From contig OX457037.1 in NCBI GenBank assembly GCA_949752735.1, positions 248,001-312,000 on the forward strand: a stretch of 64,000 nt of DNA. The letters run 5' to 3'. The notes below the pieces were generated by a model that made no database searches, was not told the origin of the DNA, and worked only from the letters and a program-made list of their open reading frames with translations. Origin of the DNA: Lumbricus terrestris. Lineage: Eukaryota; Annelida; Clitellata; Crassiclitellata; Lumbricidae. Below are positions 11,293 through 22,560 of this stretch, piece by piece. How positions within the stretch are numbered: position 1 is the stretch's first letter; each line of letters opens with the position of its first letter. The position numbers and the translations under genes were made by a program.

Positions 11293-14200
11293 TCAGTAAA
11301 TGTAACTTTTGGAAATGTTTGATTTTGCATTGATGGCACCTTCATTGACAGTTGCTGACAACCTTTGGTAGGTCTGCCCATTGTGACGTCGCTTGCCAAG
11401 GCACTGGTGCAAGTAAGACAGCTGCAGATTCAACTAGATAATAACAAGACAGCAAAACAATGGTAGGCACCAGATGAAAAATGGCGCCAAATGACATTCA
11501 ATTATTTATCTCAGTCGAAAGGGAATGACTTCACTTAAAGAAAAAATAAAAATAACTGTACTGACACCTCTGACTGTCTCGAAAAACTTCTTAGAAGACA
11601 ATACTGCTTACCAGCATTTAAAATCTTCTCAACAACGTTCACTTAATTTACAAAGTACTATAACAGTATTTGTGTTTTCACAATATCATGAACATCCAAA
11701 TTTCTAAAGTGTTACCTCAAAGTTAAGTGTATGGCACCAGTCTATTAAAGAGTGCTACCTTCAGTCAGATGAGTTTCAAGAGAAGACCAGTAACTATATG
11801 CAAACCGATAAATCAGAGAGAAGGCAGAGAACCTGTTAAGGCTGGTTTTATTGAGGACGAGAAGGCTTGGAAAGTAGAGGATTGAAACTCATGACATTCA
11901 CGCCAGTCAAGTTGAGTCAACATTATTGTACTATAATGAGTATTTATAAAGCACCTCATGCAGAAATAGCCAAATGTTCAGAGACGCTCTCAGCCGCTTA
12001 GCGTGACAGCCCAGAGAAAACTACTAGGGCTGGTACTGATATTACAATTTCTAATACATTAATCTCATAAATTTAACTTCATTAATCGATTAAATTCGAT
12101 TAATTTTGGTATTGGTCATGCAAACCATGAACAAGTGTAAAAAAAATTGTTGCATCATCATCATCGAATTTTCAATCAGCAGTTATCTTAAATGCAAAAT
12201 TACTGCCTAATTCTCACCAGAAAGCTTCACATTATCATTGATAACCTTAATGCTTAGTATCATGAAATGAGTAATAAAATTAATTGAACAAACCAAAAAA
12301 TCAAAAATAAATTTTTTTATGATCAATAGATATAATTAATTCACAGTCGTAGATAATTAAACTGTCATCTGGCAAAACACAGAGCATCAAAGAAGATGGA
12401 ATAAAGCTCATAACATTTAAAGCATGAAACTGTTCTGACCTTTCGTCGGTTACGAACAAGAAGGCAGAAGAAAACGAGTGAACCCATGAGGACGACGACG
12501 TAGAAAAGAGAGATTTCTGATTGGAAGAACATCGACTCAGCAGACGACGACCTCACTATTACACAGTGTAGTAACAACATAAAAACACAATTCCAACAAT
12601 TTGACAGTTTAATTCACCTAAGATTAACCACTTTATGATGAGATTTTGGTCTGGCATTTAAATTCTCAACCTAAAGTTGTTAATGATATAGCAAAACTTA
12701 ACCAAGATTGCTGTTTTATCTAAATATCTAATGGATGTATGGTCTGTAAACCTGGATCTTAGGAATGTTCTTGATACCTTTGAAGCATTTCAAAAGGTGC
12801 AAAGAAAATGTTTTAAACTTTATCTATCCAAATAATTTTAAGAAAATAATTGTGCTGAGGGTAGCTTATCATTGGCTTATGGGATATGAAGCCCTGATTA
12901 GTTACAGTTATTGCAGATGATATATTCTCTAACTTCCTCATTTTAAGTAGAAGCTGATGACAATGTAAAATAGTAACCTGGAATCTTCTGCTCTTCTTTT
13001 AAAGGATATGGCTTTGTAATGGCCTTGGTCTTGTCTTTATCCATGACAGATTTCTGATTTTCCACAGCGACTTCTGTCTTGTCTCCAACACTCAGATTCC
13101 CTTCACCACCATCGTCATCCGATTCCTCACCAGTTCCCTTGTCCAGATTTCCTGACGGAATACTACTTTGCTCAGAAAGACTCTCGCCTGCAGACTTACC
13201 AACCCCAGGAACATTCAACACAGCTTCATTCTTTACACTCCTTGCAGGTTCTAGCCTGTCTAATTTTTGTTCCTCTGCATTTGCATGAAGTTTGAACTGC
13301 AGCTCAACCTTATCTTTCTCTGTACCTTCCGAAGGTTTTGTGTTTAGACCATCCTTATTTATATTCTCTTTACCTTCAGAAGGTTCTTTCTTTAGCCCAT
13401 CCTTATTTATATTCTCTTTACCTTCAGAAGGTTCTTTCTTTAGCCCATCCTTATTTATATTCTCTTTACCTTCAGAAGGTTCTTTCTTTAGCCCATCCTT
13501 ATTTATATTCTCTTTACCTTCAGAAGGTTCTGTCTTTAGCTCATTTTTATTTATATTCTCTTTACCATCAGAAGGTTCTTTCTTTAGCTCATCCTTATTT
13601 ATATTCTCTTTACCTTCAGAAGGTTCAGTTTTTAGCCCATCCTTAATTATATTTTCTTTACCTTCAGAGGGTTGTGGTGTTAGCCCATCGTTATTTATAT
13701 TCTCTTTACCTTCAGAAGGTTCGGCATTTAGTCCATCCTTATTCAAATTCTCATTACTTTTAGAAGGTTGTGTTGTAAGCTCACCCCTTTCAGTTTTCTC
13801 TTTACCTTCATAAAAATCTGTCTTTAGCTCATTTTTATTCATATTCTTTTTACCTTCAGAAGGTTCGGCATTTAGTCCATCCTTATTCAAATTCTCATTA
13901 CTTTTAGAAGGTTGCGTTGTAAGCTCACCCCTTTCAGTTTTCTCTTTACCTTCATAAAAATCTGTCTTTAGCTCATTTTTATTCAGATTCTCTTTACCTT
14001 CAGAAGGCTCAGTTTTTAGCCCGCCCTTATTTATATTCTTCTTACCTTTAGAAGATTGTGTCGTCATACCATCTTTATTTATATTCTCTTTACCTTCAGA
14101 TGGTTGTGTTGTTAGCTCATCCTTATTTACATTCTCTTTACTCTCAGAAGGTCGTGCTGTCATCCCATCTTTATTTATATTCTCTTTACCTTCAGAAGAT

Positions 14201-16489
14201 TGTGGTGATAGCCCATCTTTATTTACATTTTCTTTACCTTCTGAAGGTTGCGTTGTTAGCTCATCCTTATTTATATTCTCTTTACCTTCAGCATGTTTTG
14301 TCTTTAGCTTGTCCTTGTTCAGATTCTCTTTACCTTCAGAAGGTTGCGTTGTTAGCTCATCCTTATTTATATTCTCTTTACCATGAGAATGTTTTGTCTT
14401 TAGCCCATCCTTGTTCAGATTCTCTTTACCTTGAGAAGGTTGCATTGTTAGCTCATCCTTATTTACATTCTCTTTACCTTCAGCATGTTTTGCCTTTAGC
14501 CCGTCCTTGTTCAGATTCTCGTTACCTTCAGAAGGTTGTGTTGTTAGTTCAACCTTATTTACATTCTCTTTACCTTCAGCATGTTTTGCCTTTAGCCCGT
14601 CCTTGTTCAGATTCTCGTTACCTTCAGAAGGTTGTGTTGTTAGTTCAACCATTTCAATCTCTTCTCTACCTTCAGAAGGTTCTGTCTTGAGCTCATCCTT
14701 AATTATTTTGTCTGTTCCTTCAGAGTATTCGTTTTGAATTTTATTGCTTCCATTTTGCCTTTGATCTTGAGTAATTTCCGTCTCTGAATGAAGATCCTTC
14801 TGCCGTTCTGGAGCAGTGGTTGACTCGTCACCGTAGTCATCGACGTCTTCATGTTTGACACAGAAGACAAGAGAATGATTCAATTTATAAAATAGTAGAA
14901 AGCCAAAATGCCACATCCAAACATAAAAAAGCAGATTAGTCTTACATAAATCCTTCTTCTAAAAGCACTCTTTTACCAGAAAACATTTTCAAATATATCT
15001 AGAAATCAAATTTATCAATCAGTCGCTATTTCTCATTAAAAACCCAGCAACCAGCAATCAAACATATTCAGAGTGGCCATTGGATCATGATTTGGCATCA
15101 CAGCAAAATGAGAAAAAGATATCAAAATCTCTGAAAACAAGGGAAGATGGTCTTATTGGTCTATGAACCAAAAACTCAAAATGTATGAAAGTAAGGAAGA
15201 AGATAACAAAGTCCATAATTATAGAATATGTATGAAAAGAACAACATTTTATCCTGGGAAGTGTATAGTACAAAAAAGGTAAATCATTGTGCTGCATTAT
15301 AAGAAACGAATGGACAGACATTGGAGAGAGTAGCTTATCTAGCACAAAAGAGAGTCAAAAGATTCTGACCATTGTTTACTTCACACATACATAACACATT
15401 AACATGTAATGTAATATAAATGCAATGCAAATCTTTGAGAATTTGACATCGCCCACAAAAGCCACGTCAGAGAGACCAGCTTATTCACCGGCACTATATC
15501 AAATCAAGTCCGCAATAGCCAAAACTGCCCTGATCCTTCCGATGCCAGGTCAAAATCTGGGGAGGTCAAGCCGAGCAGACAATGTAGCACAATGGTGGCA
15601 ATCGGTGATAATGGTGGCCGTGTGGTAGAACTTGATTAGAATCGGGATACCTTGAAGAATTAAGTCTTCAGTCATGAATGGAAAGTAGCAGAGGAGAGCG
15701 CACACGGAGCAGAGGCCAAATTAGGAGATAGGAGGATATGAGGATGAGCAAAGAGGTGGAGGTCTTTTGGGAATCCGTTAAAAAAAGCTGGTGCAGCATA
15801 GACTAAGGCACGGTTGTAGAACTTCAGAGAGAATGAGACTAGAGGCCAAGACAGAGAAGGATATGATGTTGAGCGAGTAGGTCGTAGTGGTTGGATGAAC
15901 AAGCAGGCTGTGGTGGTTGGATGGAGAATAATTATTGATGAATGTAAGACGGTTGATAAGTTTGGAGACTAAATCATATTGTAAGTCAGAGATACAATTT
16001 ATAGAAGATGCGTTGAGGGACTTTCAGACAATGAAGTGACTTGAGAACAGGGGTTATGTGGCAATGTTTGGGTGATTGGTGACTGCATGGGCAAGAGCAT
16101 TCAGAACTGTTTGCAGGCATTTCATATGGGAAGTATAGATGTCTTGAAAGAAGGAATTAGTCAAATTTGGAGTGAACAATTGAAGCGGCTATCGTACAGG
16201 CCGTCTTTTAATCGAGCATTGGGCACAATCAACGAAGGTCAATATGTGCATATAGCAGGTGCAAGGTAGCTGAGTGACATGGTCAGAAAAATTAAGGTTC
16301 TTGTGGAAAATTATTAAAAGATTGAGGAGAGGAGAAGAATGAACATGAACCTTATATGCACATGAAAAGGTTCTCACATGAACCATCCATAAAGACACAA
16401 ATACCTTGGTCAGATTTTGCAATGGGACCGCAAATCATCAGCAGTAGAGTTATGATGATAAACGACTTGTAGATCATGCCCATCGTCAT
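11293..16489 (-). CDS. TGN38/TGN46-like trans-Golgi membrane protein (four-exon model)
   Basis: Exons: 16489-16405, 14846-12978, 12555-12440 and 11403-11293. Joined phases are 1, 1 and 0, giving about 726 residues. Exon 1 is a signal peptide (MTMGMIYKSFIIITLLLMIC, then GPIAKSDQ) ending CAAG|GTATTT. Exon 2 starts after ...catgaag and encodes an acidic lumenal domain with about 29 tandem 16-residue repeats, then a Gly/Asp/Glu-rich linker, ending CCAG|GTTACT. Exon 3 has a transmembrane helix (FYVVVLMGSLVFFCLLV) followed by RNRRK. Exon 4 gives GKRRHNGQTYQRL and about 20 more residues. Signal peptide, repetitive lumenal domain, one transmembrane helix and a tail with YQRL match vertebrate TGN38/46, which cycles between the trans-Golgi and plasma membrane using that tyrosine motif. 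The exon 4 acceptor is uncertain (11403 or 11433, both in frame), and if exon 3 is not spliced the protein would instead stop at 12365. The orthology is inferred from architecture, since repeats evolve too fast to align. Confidence 0.65.
13320..14690 (-). repeat. 48-bp coding minisatellite of the TGN-like lumenal domain
   Basis: About 29 in-frame copies of a 48-bp unit encode variants of PSEGKENINKDGLKKE. Copies nearest 13340-13500 are almost identical to each other, while distal copies alternate KAKHAEG and LTTQPSEG forms. A longer block containing FYEGKEKTERGELTTQ is duplicated at about 13735-13985. This suggests recent local expansion plus older multi-unit duplications. Shifted long frames on the opposite strand are by-products of the repeat. 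Confidence 0.9.
15425..15910 (-). mobile_element. Decayed LINE-type repeat inside intron 1 of the TGN-like gene
   Basis: The sequence from cgcccacaaaagccacgtc onward recurs at 20780-20855 and 22335-22520. On the minus strand, 15902-15672 reads like the C-terminal end of an L2/CR1-type reverse transcriptase protein (SLKFYNRALVYAAPAFFNGF, then PKDL), matching the usual RSFS..AP..WN.LP..LR ending. It is fragmentary and not functional. Confidence 0.5.
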
Positions 16490-16684
16490 TGTTGCTTACA
16501 AAACTGCACTGAAAAAAAGAACTTGAGTCAGAGCAATGAAACCTAAATGCCGTGAAGGTAAATGTGGAAACAACCGCAATAAAGAAAATGTAAACGTTCC
16601 AATATCGAAGCGTTTAATCAACATCTACCAGGTAATTATCAACCTAACATCAATCAACTACTGCACTTAGTTTATCATTCACTC

Positions 16685-17260
16685 ATTACATGCATTTATA
16701 TAGCGCCTCTTCAAGGAGGCTACTCAGAGGTGCTCCCAGCCATAGCACAGCCAAATAAAACTGTCTTAAGATGATAGGGGAAGGAATGAGAAGGATTTTT
16801 ACAAAGCGCGGAGTGTCAGAGGAAGACCATTCCAGGTTGAGGGTCCTACCACCGAGAAAGCACCGTTCTGCATAGTGGTAGTACGAGCAAAAAGACTGAG
16901 AGCAGACTTTGTTCAGTGGAACGGAGGGAGCGGAAATGGTGAGCACTAAGAGTAGGGCTACAGAGCTCACAAAGGTAGGCAGGAGCAAGGACTAGCATGC
17001 AGTGTTAGACTAGTGTAGACATCCTATACTCAATTCGCTGCTTGAGTGTGAGCCAGTGGAGAATGTCTCGCATGTAGCCAGAGATGTAGCTGAATTTAGG
17101 TATGCGGCCAATAAGGTGGGCTGCAGAGCGCAGGACGCGATCAAGGCAACTCAGATGGGCAATTGGTAGGCCAGCATAGAGAGAGTAGCACTAGTCAAGT
17201 CTGGTGGTAGCAAAAGAATGGACAAGGGTCGCAGCAGCAGTAGGAGTATGCGAGCGAGCA
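16685..17260 (-). pseudogene. L2/CR1-like LINE reverse transcriptase 3' remnant
   Basis: The minus strand, allowing interruptions, reads through SLYAGLPIAHLSCLDRVLRS, AAHLIGRIPKFSYIS and LHWLTLKQRIEYR. These are the conserved C-terminal blocks of L2/CR1/Rex-type reverse transcriptases and correspond to the intact copy at 59473-60558. The 3' tail gagcgcctct-like sequence and tatatagcgcc lie at 16695-16735. Stops and frame changes break it. It lies just upstream of the TGN-like gene's first exon. Confidence 0.65.
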
Positions 17261-17853
17261 ACAGTGCGCAGTTGACACAGTTGATAATCGTTGAACCTGA
17301 ATAAGTAAGTGAATTATGGGTTTTCATCCTGGCCACGGTATTCTCCTCACCTAAAAGTCTCTGAAGAACCATAAGTCATACCTTGGTGTCTACTATGCAA
17401 GTAATCCTGAATGAAGTGCAATGACAAAACAAACAAATGCAATACAAGTTATTCACATTTGATGCAAAAGCATTTCTACTGAAGAAATTCTGTTTGCCAA
17501 AAGAGAAACGTATTTCTCAAAATTCAGTTAAAAAAGTGCTAAACAGACGCGATCATACCCTCACTGGACAGTGGACACGAAAGTGTGATCCATAGATACA
17601 TTCGTCTAACCTAGATTTTCGTGCTGCATAATGTCTACGCTGTATAGACGTAGTATTAGCTTCATGTGGTCTTGCAATACAGTCATGGTTAACTTCGGGT
17701 TAATTTGTATGTTTTACCGTTCACTTCCGGTCACATAATCACATTAAACATAGTTCTTATTCAGCGGACATCTTTTACAAACAGCAAAAAGTTACTTAAA
17801 ATTTGGGCCAACTGACTACGCGAGTAAAGGTGAGTTAATGTGTTTAAAGAAAT
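17261..17853. other. Unassigned intergenic sequence
   Basis: I see no gene, tandem array or terminal repeat here. It separates a LINE remnant from a long inverted repeat. Confidence 0.4.
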
Positions 17854-18151
17854 GGATTATTGTTACTGACGTCTCGGTAGGAAGTAAACAGTATGGCGGT
17901 CACAGATACACGCAGAATAGAGCGGCCTCAACTCCGGCGATCGATAGCCCAATGGATTCATAAAACAGCTGATGCAATTGAAAAGGCTGGACTTTTACTT
18001 ACTTACTTATTTTTGCCTGCTGTCTTTTGACCATTGACTATTAAGCGGAAACATTGGGCTATCGATCGTCGGAGTTGAGACCGCTCTATTCTGCGTGTAT
18101 CTGCGACCGCCATACTGTTTACTTCCTACCGAGACGTCAGTAACAATAACC
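17854..18151. repeat. Long imperfect inverted repeat (about 100-bp arms)
   Basis: The left arm (17854-17954) and right arm (18052-18151) are reverse complements with few mismatches, from attgttactgacgtctcgg at the outer edge to gatagcccaat at the inner edge. They are separated by about 97 bp. The structure could fold into a long hairpin in RNA. It may be a foldback transposon, but no target duplication is evident. Confidence 0.8.
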
Positions 18152-18872
18152 AAGAAATGGAACAATAATTTTTTTAAGTAGTACGTTCGCTGCACCCTTA
18201 AAATTCTAGATACACTATAATTTATTGTCCAAACGACCCTTAGTAATACCTAACTATGAATACACAACCGACAAATCAAACCTGCGCTTAAAACTTGTGA
18301 AAATGAATACAATCCTTCAAGAGTTTCAGCACCTGTACTCCTACAATAGTACTACAATCTCTATTCACAGCCAATTTCCCAAAACTGTACGCCTTATTAG
18401 TTTTAAAGACGTTTAGTTGCTCCAATCGCGAAAAGCGATATTTCTCGATAAGTGAATAAAAATTCATAAAATTATTCAAAAAGTGTCATATCAAATCCTC
18501 TTTACGACGTTCAAATAGATCAAAAGTGGTAAATAACTTAAAATATCGCATAAAAACACAAAAGCGTTAATAATAATATTTATTGCTCCAATGTTTACAG
18601 AAACCTTGCCCTGCCACCGATGACCTTTAATCCACGAGAGGAAAACTCACGATTTTGAATCGCGTGACATATTTTGTGCGCCGCACTCTGGCGGAGAGGA
18701 AGTTAAAAAATAAGGCTGAGTAGTAATTATTTATTTTACTCATCAAGAAAATTCAACAAATAATATTTTACAGAGTCAAATTGGCGTTAAAAATAACATC
18801 ATAAAAATTTTAAATTCTGTGCATTTATGCGTTAGCTCTACAAGCGGTCATCAACACACTTCGAAATGAACG
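18152..18872. other. A+T-rich intergenic sequence
   Basis: There is no supportable gene. Two overlapping short frames near 18225-18479 on opposite strands have no recognisable features. Confidence 0.4.
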
Positions 18873-19233
18873 CAGTAGCGGCACTGGGGGGTTAATTTAA
18901 TTAAGCCCACCTTTAAAAAGACCATCCATTTTTTTCCCAAGTAAAAATAAAATATTTGCACGATTAACCCCTTTTAGCCCCCCCAAATAACCGTAAAGGT
19001 ACGCACGAATTTTGACAGACAGTTCGGCGGAATATGAAAAAGGACCATTCTCGAAGATTTCGATCAAATGACTAAAAAAAGGTCGTCAGAAATTTTGACG
19101 GCGAACGTGGGAAATTTTCTTCGATTTTGGTCGCTGACTAAAAAAAAGGTCGTCAGAAATTTTGGCGACTGAAAACGGACAATTTCCCCCGAAAATCCAG
19201 CCCCCCAAAACGAAAATCCTAGCGCCGCCACTG
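18873..19233. mobile_element. hAT-like MITE, diverged copy
   Basis: Ends resemble CAGTGGCGGCGCTAGG in inverted orientation (cagtagcggcactgg at the left, agcgccgccactg at the right). The interior has two copies of actaaaaaaaggtcgtcaga-like sequence shared with the 46791-47177 element. No matching 8-bp target duplication is visible, so the copy is old or rearranged. Confidence 0.55.
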
Positions 19234-19482
19234 GATAAATGGCACATGTTCATTGTTCAAGGTATTTAAGTTAAATGACTAAAAGAAAGTCATCAGATTT
19301 TTTGTCCAAAGATCAACGAAATTTTTTCCTACCCAACTATTCCCGACATAGCGCTTGGCCTTCCCTGGAATGCATGGACACGGATCAATAGCAAGCGGTA
19401 TATATAGTTAATCTGTAACGTAACTTGCGCCCGACGATGCATGACGCTTCGCTCCCCTAAATTAATCGGCTATAGCCTAGCC

Positions 19483-19820
19483 CAGTGGTTCCCAACCTTT
19501 TTTGACTGTCGGGCCACTTTTTCTAAGTTGGAGGTCACGAGGGCCACTTTTTCTTAGTTGAAGGACATTAGGGGCCACGAGGCTAAACTTTAATTAACTA
19601 AAGGCATAAAAAATTGTTATAATTGAATGAAAATAGAATGTTTGATGCGATTTATTAACGTCCAAATAAAATAATTTGTAATAGAAAAGAATATATTTCT
19701 ATCATGTTCAAATTGTCAATTTTGTCATATATTTTTCTTAATTCATTGAGATGCCGCGGGCCATTTTTTCAGGCCAGGCGGGCCACTTTTGGCCCGCGGG
19801 CCACGGGTTGGGAACCGCTG
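19483..19820. mobile_element. hAT MITE with exact 8-bp target duplication
   Basis: Inverted ends CAGTGGTTCCCAACC (19483) and its complement GGTTGGGAACCGCTG (ending 19820) are flanked by gcctagcc at 19475-19482 and 19821-19828. The interior is A+T-rich with gggccactttttct repeats and no coding sequence. The CAGNGG start and 8-bp duplication are diagnostic of hAT. Confidence 0.9.
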
Positions 19821-19838
19821 GCCTAGCCGTTGCGGCGC

Positions 19839-20209
19839 GCATATACCCGAATCCCAAGCCTTATAGCGCTTCAGAGATATTTTATTTCCGTAAACTGGAA
19901 GTTGGATGAACGATGAAAACATGATATTACTGCTGACGTATTGCAGTAGCATTAGAAGCTGGATGAGCATGTTAATTAACAGAAGTAGAAGTTGGATGAG
20001 CGACGAAATCATGGTTTTATGCTAAATTATTGTAACCGTGAAACTAGAGGCTGGATGAACGATAAAAATATTTTTAGTTGAAGTAGAAGTTGGACGAATA
20101 ACGGCACTGTGATATAGTAGAATTAGAAGTTGGATGAGCGATGAAAAAATGACTAAACATGTTTTAAATAATTTTACGATGCTATACGGCTTGGGATTCG
20201 GGTATATGC
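19839..20209. mobile_element. MULE-like MITE with 9-bp target duplication and internal GAAGYTGGATGA repeats
   Basis: Inverted ends begin gcatatacccgaatcccaag (22 bp exact, then a further partial match). The direct repeat ttgcggcgc flanks both sides (19830-19838 and 20210-20218). A 9-bp duplication with G-starting ends suggests a Mutator-like element. The interior holds about six spaced gaagttggatgagcg-type units resembling those in the 8357-8865 MITE, although the two MITEs have unrelated ends. Confidence 0.8.
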
Positions 20210-20305
20210 TTGCGGCGCCAGGGGGCTATAGGGTTAAGCCCCTAAATGCGGCTCATCCCCCACCAAAAAAGATGTAAATCTCTACAACTGCTATACTGTT
20301 TATTG

Positions 20306-20500
20306 AATATAATAATATAATATAATATAATATAATATAATATAATATAATATAATTTAATATAATATAATATAATATAATATAATATAATATAATATAA
20401 TATAATATAATATAATATAATATAATATAATATAATATAATATAATATAATATAATATAATAAATATAATATAATATAAATATAATATAATATAATATAC
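20306..20500. repeat. (TATAA)n microsatellite
   Basis: A nearly uninterrupted pentanucleotide tract of about 38 units, with a few ttaat or aaata variants. Confidence 0.95.
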
Positions 20501-20764
20501 CAATATGTTTATTGAATTGCATATTTCTATTTGTCGTGATTGTAATTAAATGCATTAATTATTCAGTTCTTGTCCATTGTTCCCGCAGTGCGTTTGCATA
20601 CGGTTCAATAAAGTATATACTTACTTACTTACTTACCTCGTAATAAGAAAGCTAGAAAGTGCCAAACGGTAATATAATTATTATCATAGCCTAGAGTGCC
20701 TTACCCTTACATAATACTACACATTATGTCAAATATGCCGTCGACCCGTGTCATGTAATGTAAA

Positions 20765-22560
20765 TCTTCGAGAATTTCTCAGCGCCCACAAAAGCCACGT
20801 CAGAGAGACCAGCTTAAACACCAGCGCTATATCAAATCAAGTCCACAATACACCCCTTGCTTAATGACGTAACGGCTCATTTGCATAATGGCCTGCGCCA
20901 TATTGGTTCGCAGGCAATGCTTGTCTGATGCTTGTTGACATTGGATACGTATGCGAATGGCGCTTGTTATAAAAATGATTTTCTGTGTTTTTACTGTTTT
21001 ATCTGCGGCAAACTTACTGTCAGAGATAAAGGTTCAATTAGAGAAGTCCAAAGTACACGAGCTTGAATGTCGAGGTTAACGTGAGAAGAGCATCGGCGGC
21101 TAAAAACTACAGCCAGAGACATGCAATCTATCGCAAGCAAAATAGGCCTAATGTAGGCCTAACAAATGCTGTGTCAGTCCAATTATACGATCTAACCTAA
21201 AATCTACAAAAAGAGTAGGCCTAGTTAATAATTTTGAAGATAAATTGCCAGAAGACAAGTAGCCTAAATTTAGGATTAGAATCGACGTCAAGAAGGGATT
21301 TAAAAAAATAAATGTAAGTTCCAGTAGGCTAACTTGGGCCTATACCAGAGTAAGCAGACTTATGAGCCCAGCACGAGCGATGTTGAAAGTTAACCTACAA
21401 AATTGTAAGCGACATCGTGCATGTAGATTACAAAATTTAATGTCAATTTTATGAAATTATTAGGTCGGCTGCCGGACAGCAGAACTTAGCCCAAACGATT
21501 TACTTCTGCTGAGCTTTAAGCAGTTCCAGAACACTGGTCACAAAGTCGTAGAAAATAGCACGTGTCATGTCAAAATTGATGCTTGGGCCTATTGACACTT
21601 CCGCTTTTACAAGGTCGAAGCTCAGCTAGGTTTAATTGCGATTGCTAGACAACAGGTCGTCCATAATGCTGAACGCTCTCTCGCAAGAAGCATTAAAACG
21701 GAATGAGAGAATATAGGCCTAGGAAGGACAAAATGTGCTATACTGAGTATCAGAGGTTTGTAAAGTTTTGAAGACTTCAAACCAGCGCTGTCCAACATTT
21801 GATGTTCAGCCAACAACGTCAAATTCATAGAACAATCTATTAAGTTTAGTGTGCAAAATAAGAACAATATTGTGGAATGTGGGTCTTAACAGCAAATTCC
21901 GGGTCAATTTGGGATCAGTCCGGGACACGGGACGCACAGGGCCAATTCCGGGACTGTCCTGGCGAATCCGGGACGGTTGGCAGCCCTATGTACGTTGGAA
22001 GAAGCCCAGCCATTTACAGTCCGTGAAGCAGCAAAAAGCATAGACCTGGGCCTACTTGTTAATTATAGCAGATTTGGGCTCCGGCCGAAATTCGCTTCAG
22101 GGATTCGGATCGATCCAGGCTGGATGGTGTTTAGACCGCTATATCTATTAAGGTATAGGCCTATGGATAGATCAATAGGCCTATGACGATAACTTTATTC
22201 CATCAACTAACAATTCACCGTGTAACGGCGTGTAGCCTACGTTGACAACAGTTCACAGCTGTACACCAATATGGCCGACCACATAGGCCACGCCCTTTTA
22301 CAAAAAGTCTATAGGCCTAACCAGATCGAGCTGCCTTTTTCGTTCCGGTGCCAGGTCAAAATCCGGGAGGTCAAGCCGAGGAGACAGCGTGGTGCTACGT
22401 TGTTTGTCGGTGAGGGTGGTAGTTGGAGTGGAACCTGGTTGGTTAGGATAGCTTGAAGAGTTCGGTTTTCAGTCGTGAATAGAAAGCAGCAGAGGAGAGT
22501 GCAAGCGGAGGATATAGGTTGAATTAGGAGGGGATATTGGGTAGATAGCCGTGAGGTTAA
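20765..22560. mobile_element. Second copy of the 15.4-kb repeat, interrupted by about 1.5 kb
   Basis: Sequence at 20780-20855 (agcgcccacaaaagccacgt onward) matches 15450-15515, and 22335-22520 continues the same repeat (gccaggtcaaaatccggg matching 15543-15560). The segment between, about 20856-22330, is absent from the 15.4-kb copy and contains a hAT remnant. The sides of the insert do not show a clear duplication. Confidence 0.55.
21462..21990 (-). pseudogene. hAT transposase C-terminal remnant
   Basis: The minus strand near 21700-21635 reads SCERAFSIMDDLLSSNRN, then stop codons, then LVKAEVS and a short tail. This is the dimerisation-region signature of hAT transposases (ER.FS...LL...R). 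On the same strand the sequence begins at about 21987 with tagggctgccaacc, a familiar hAT terminal type, and a partial inverted partner taggtcggctgcc lies at 21461. The frame is interrupted and most of the transposase is missing. Confidence 0.55.

Noticed and set aside
13292..14737. Long plus-strand frames opposite the TGN-like repeat exon
   Set aside because: The 48-bp period is a multiple of three, so shifted and antisense frames stay open automatically. The minus-strand frame alone joins splice-compatible signal and transmembrane exons.
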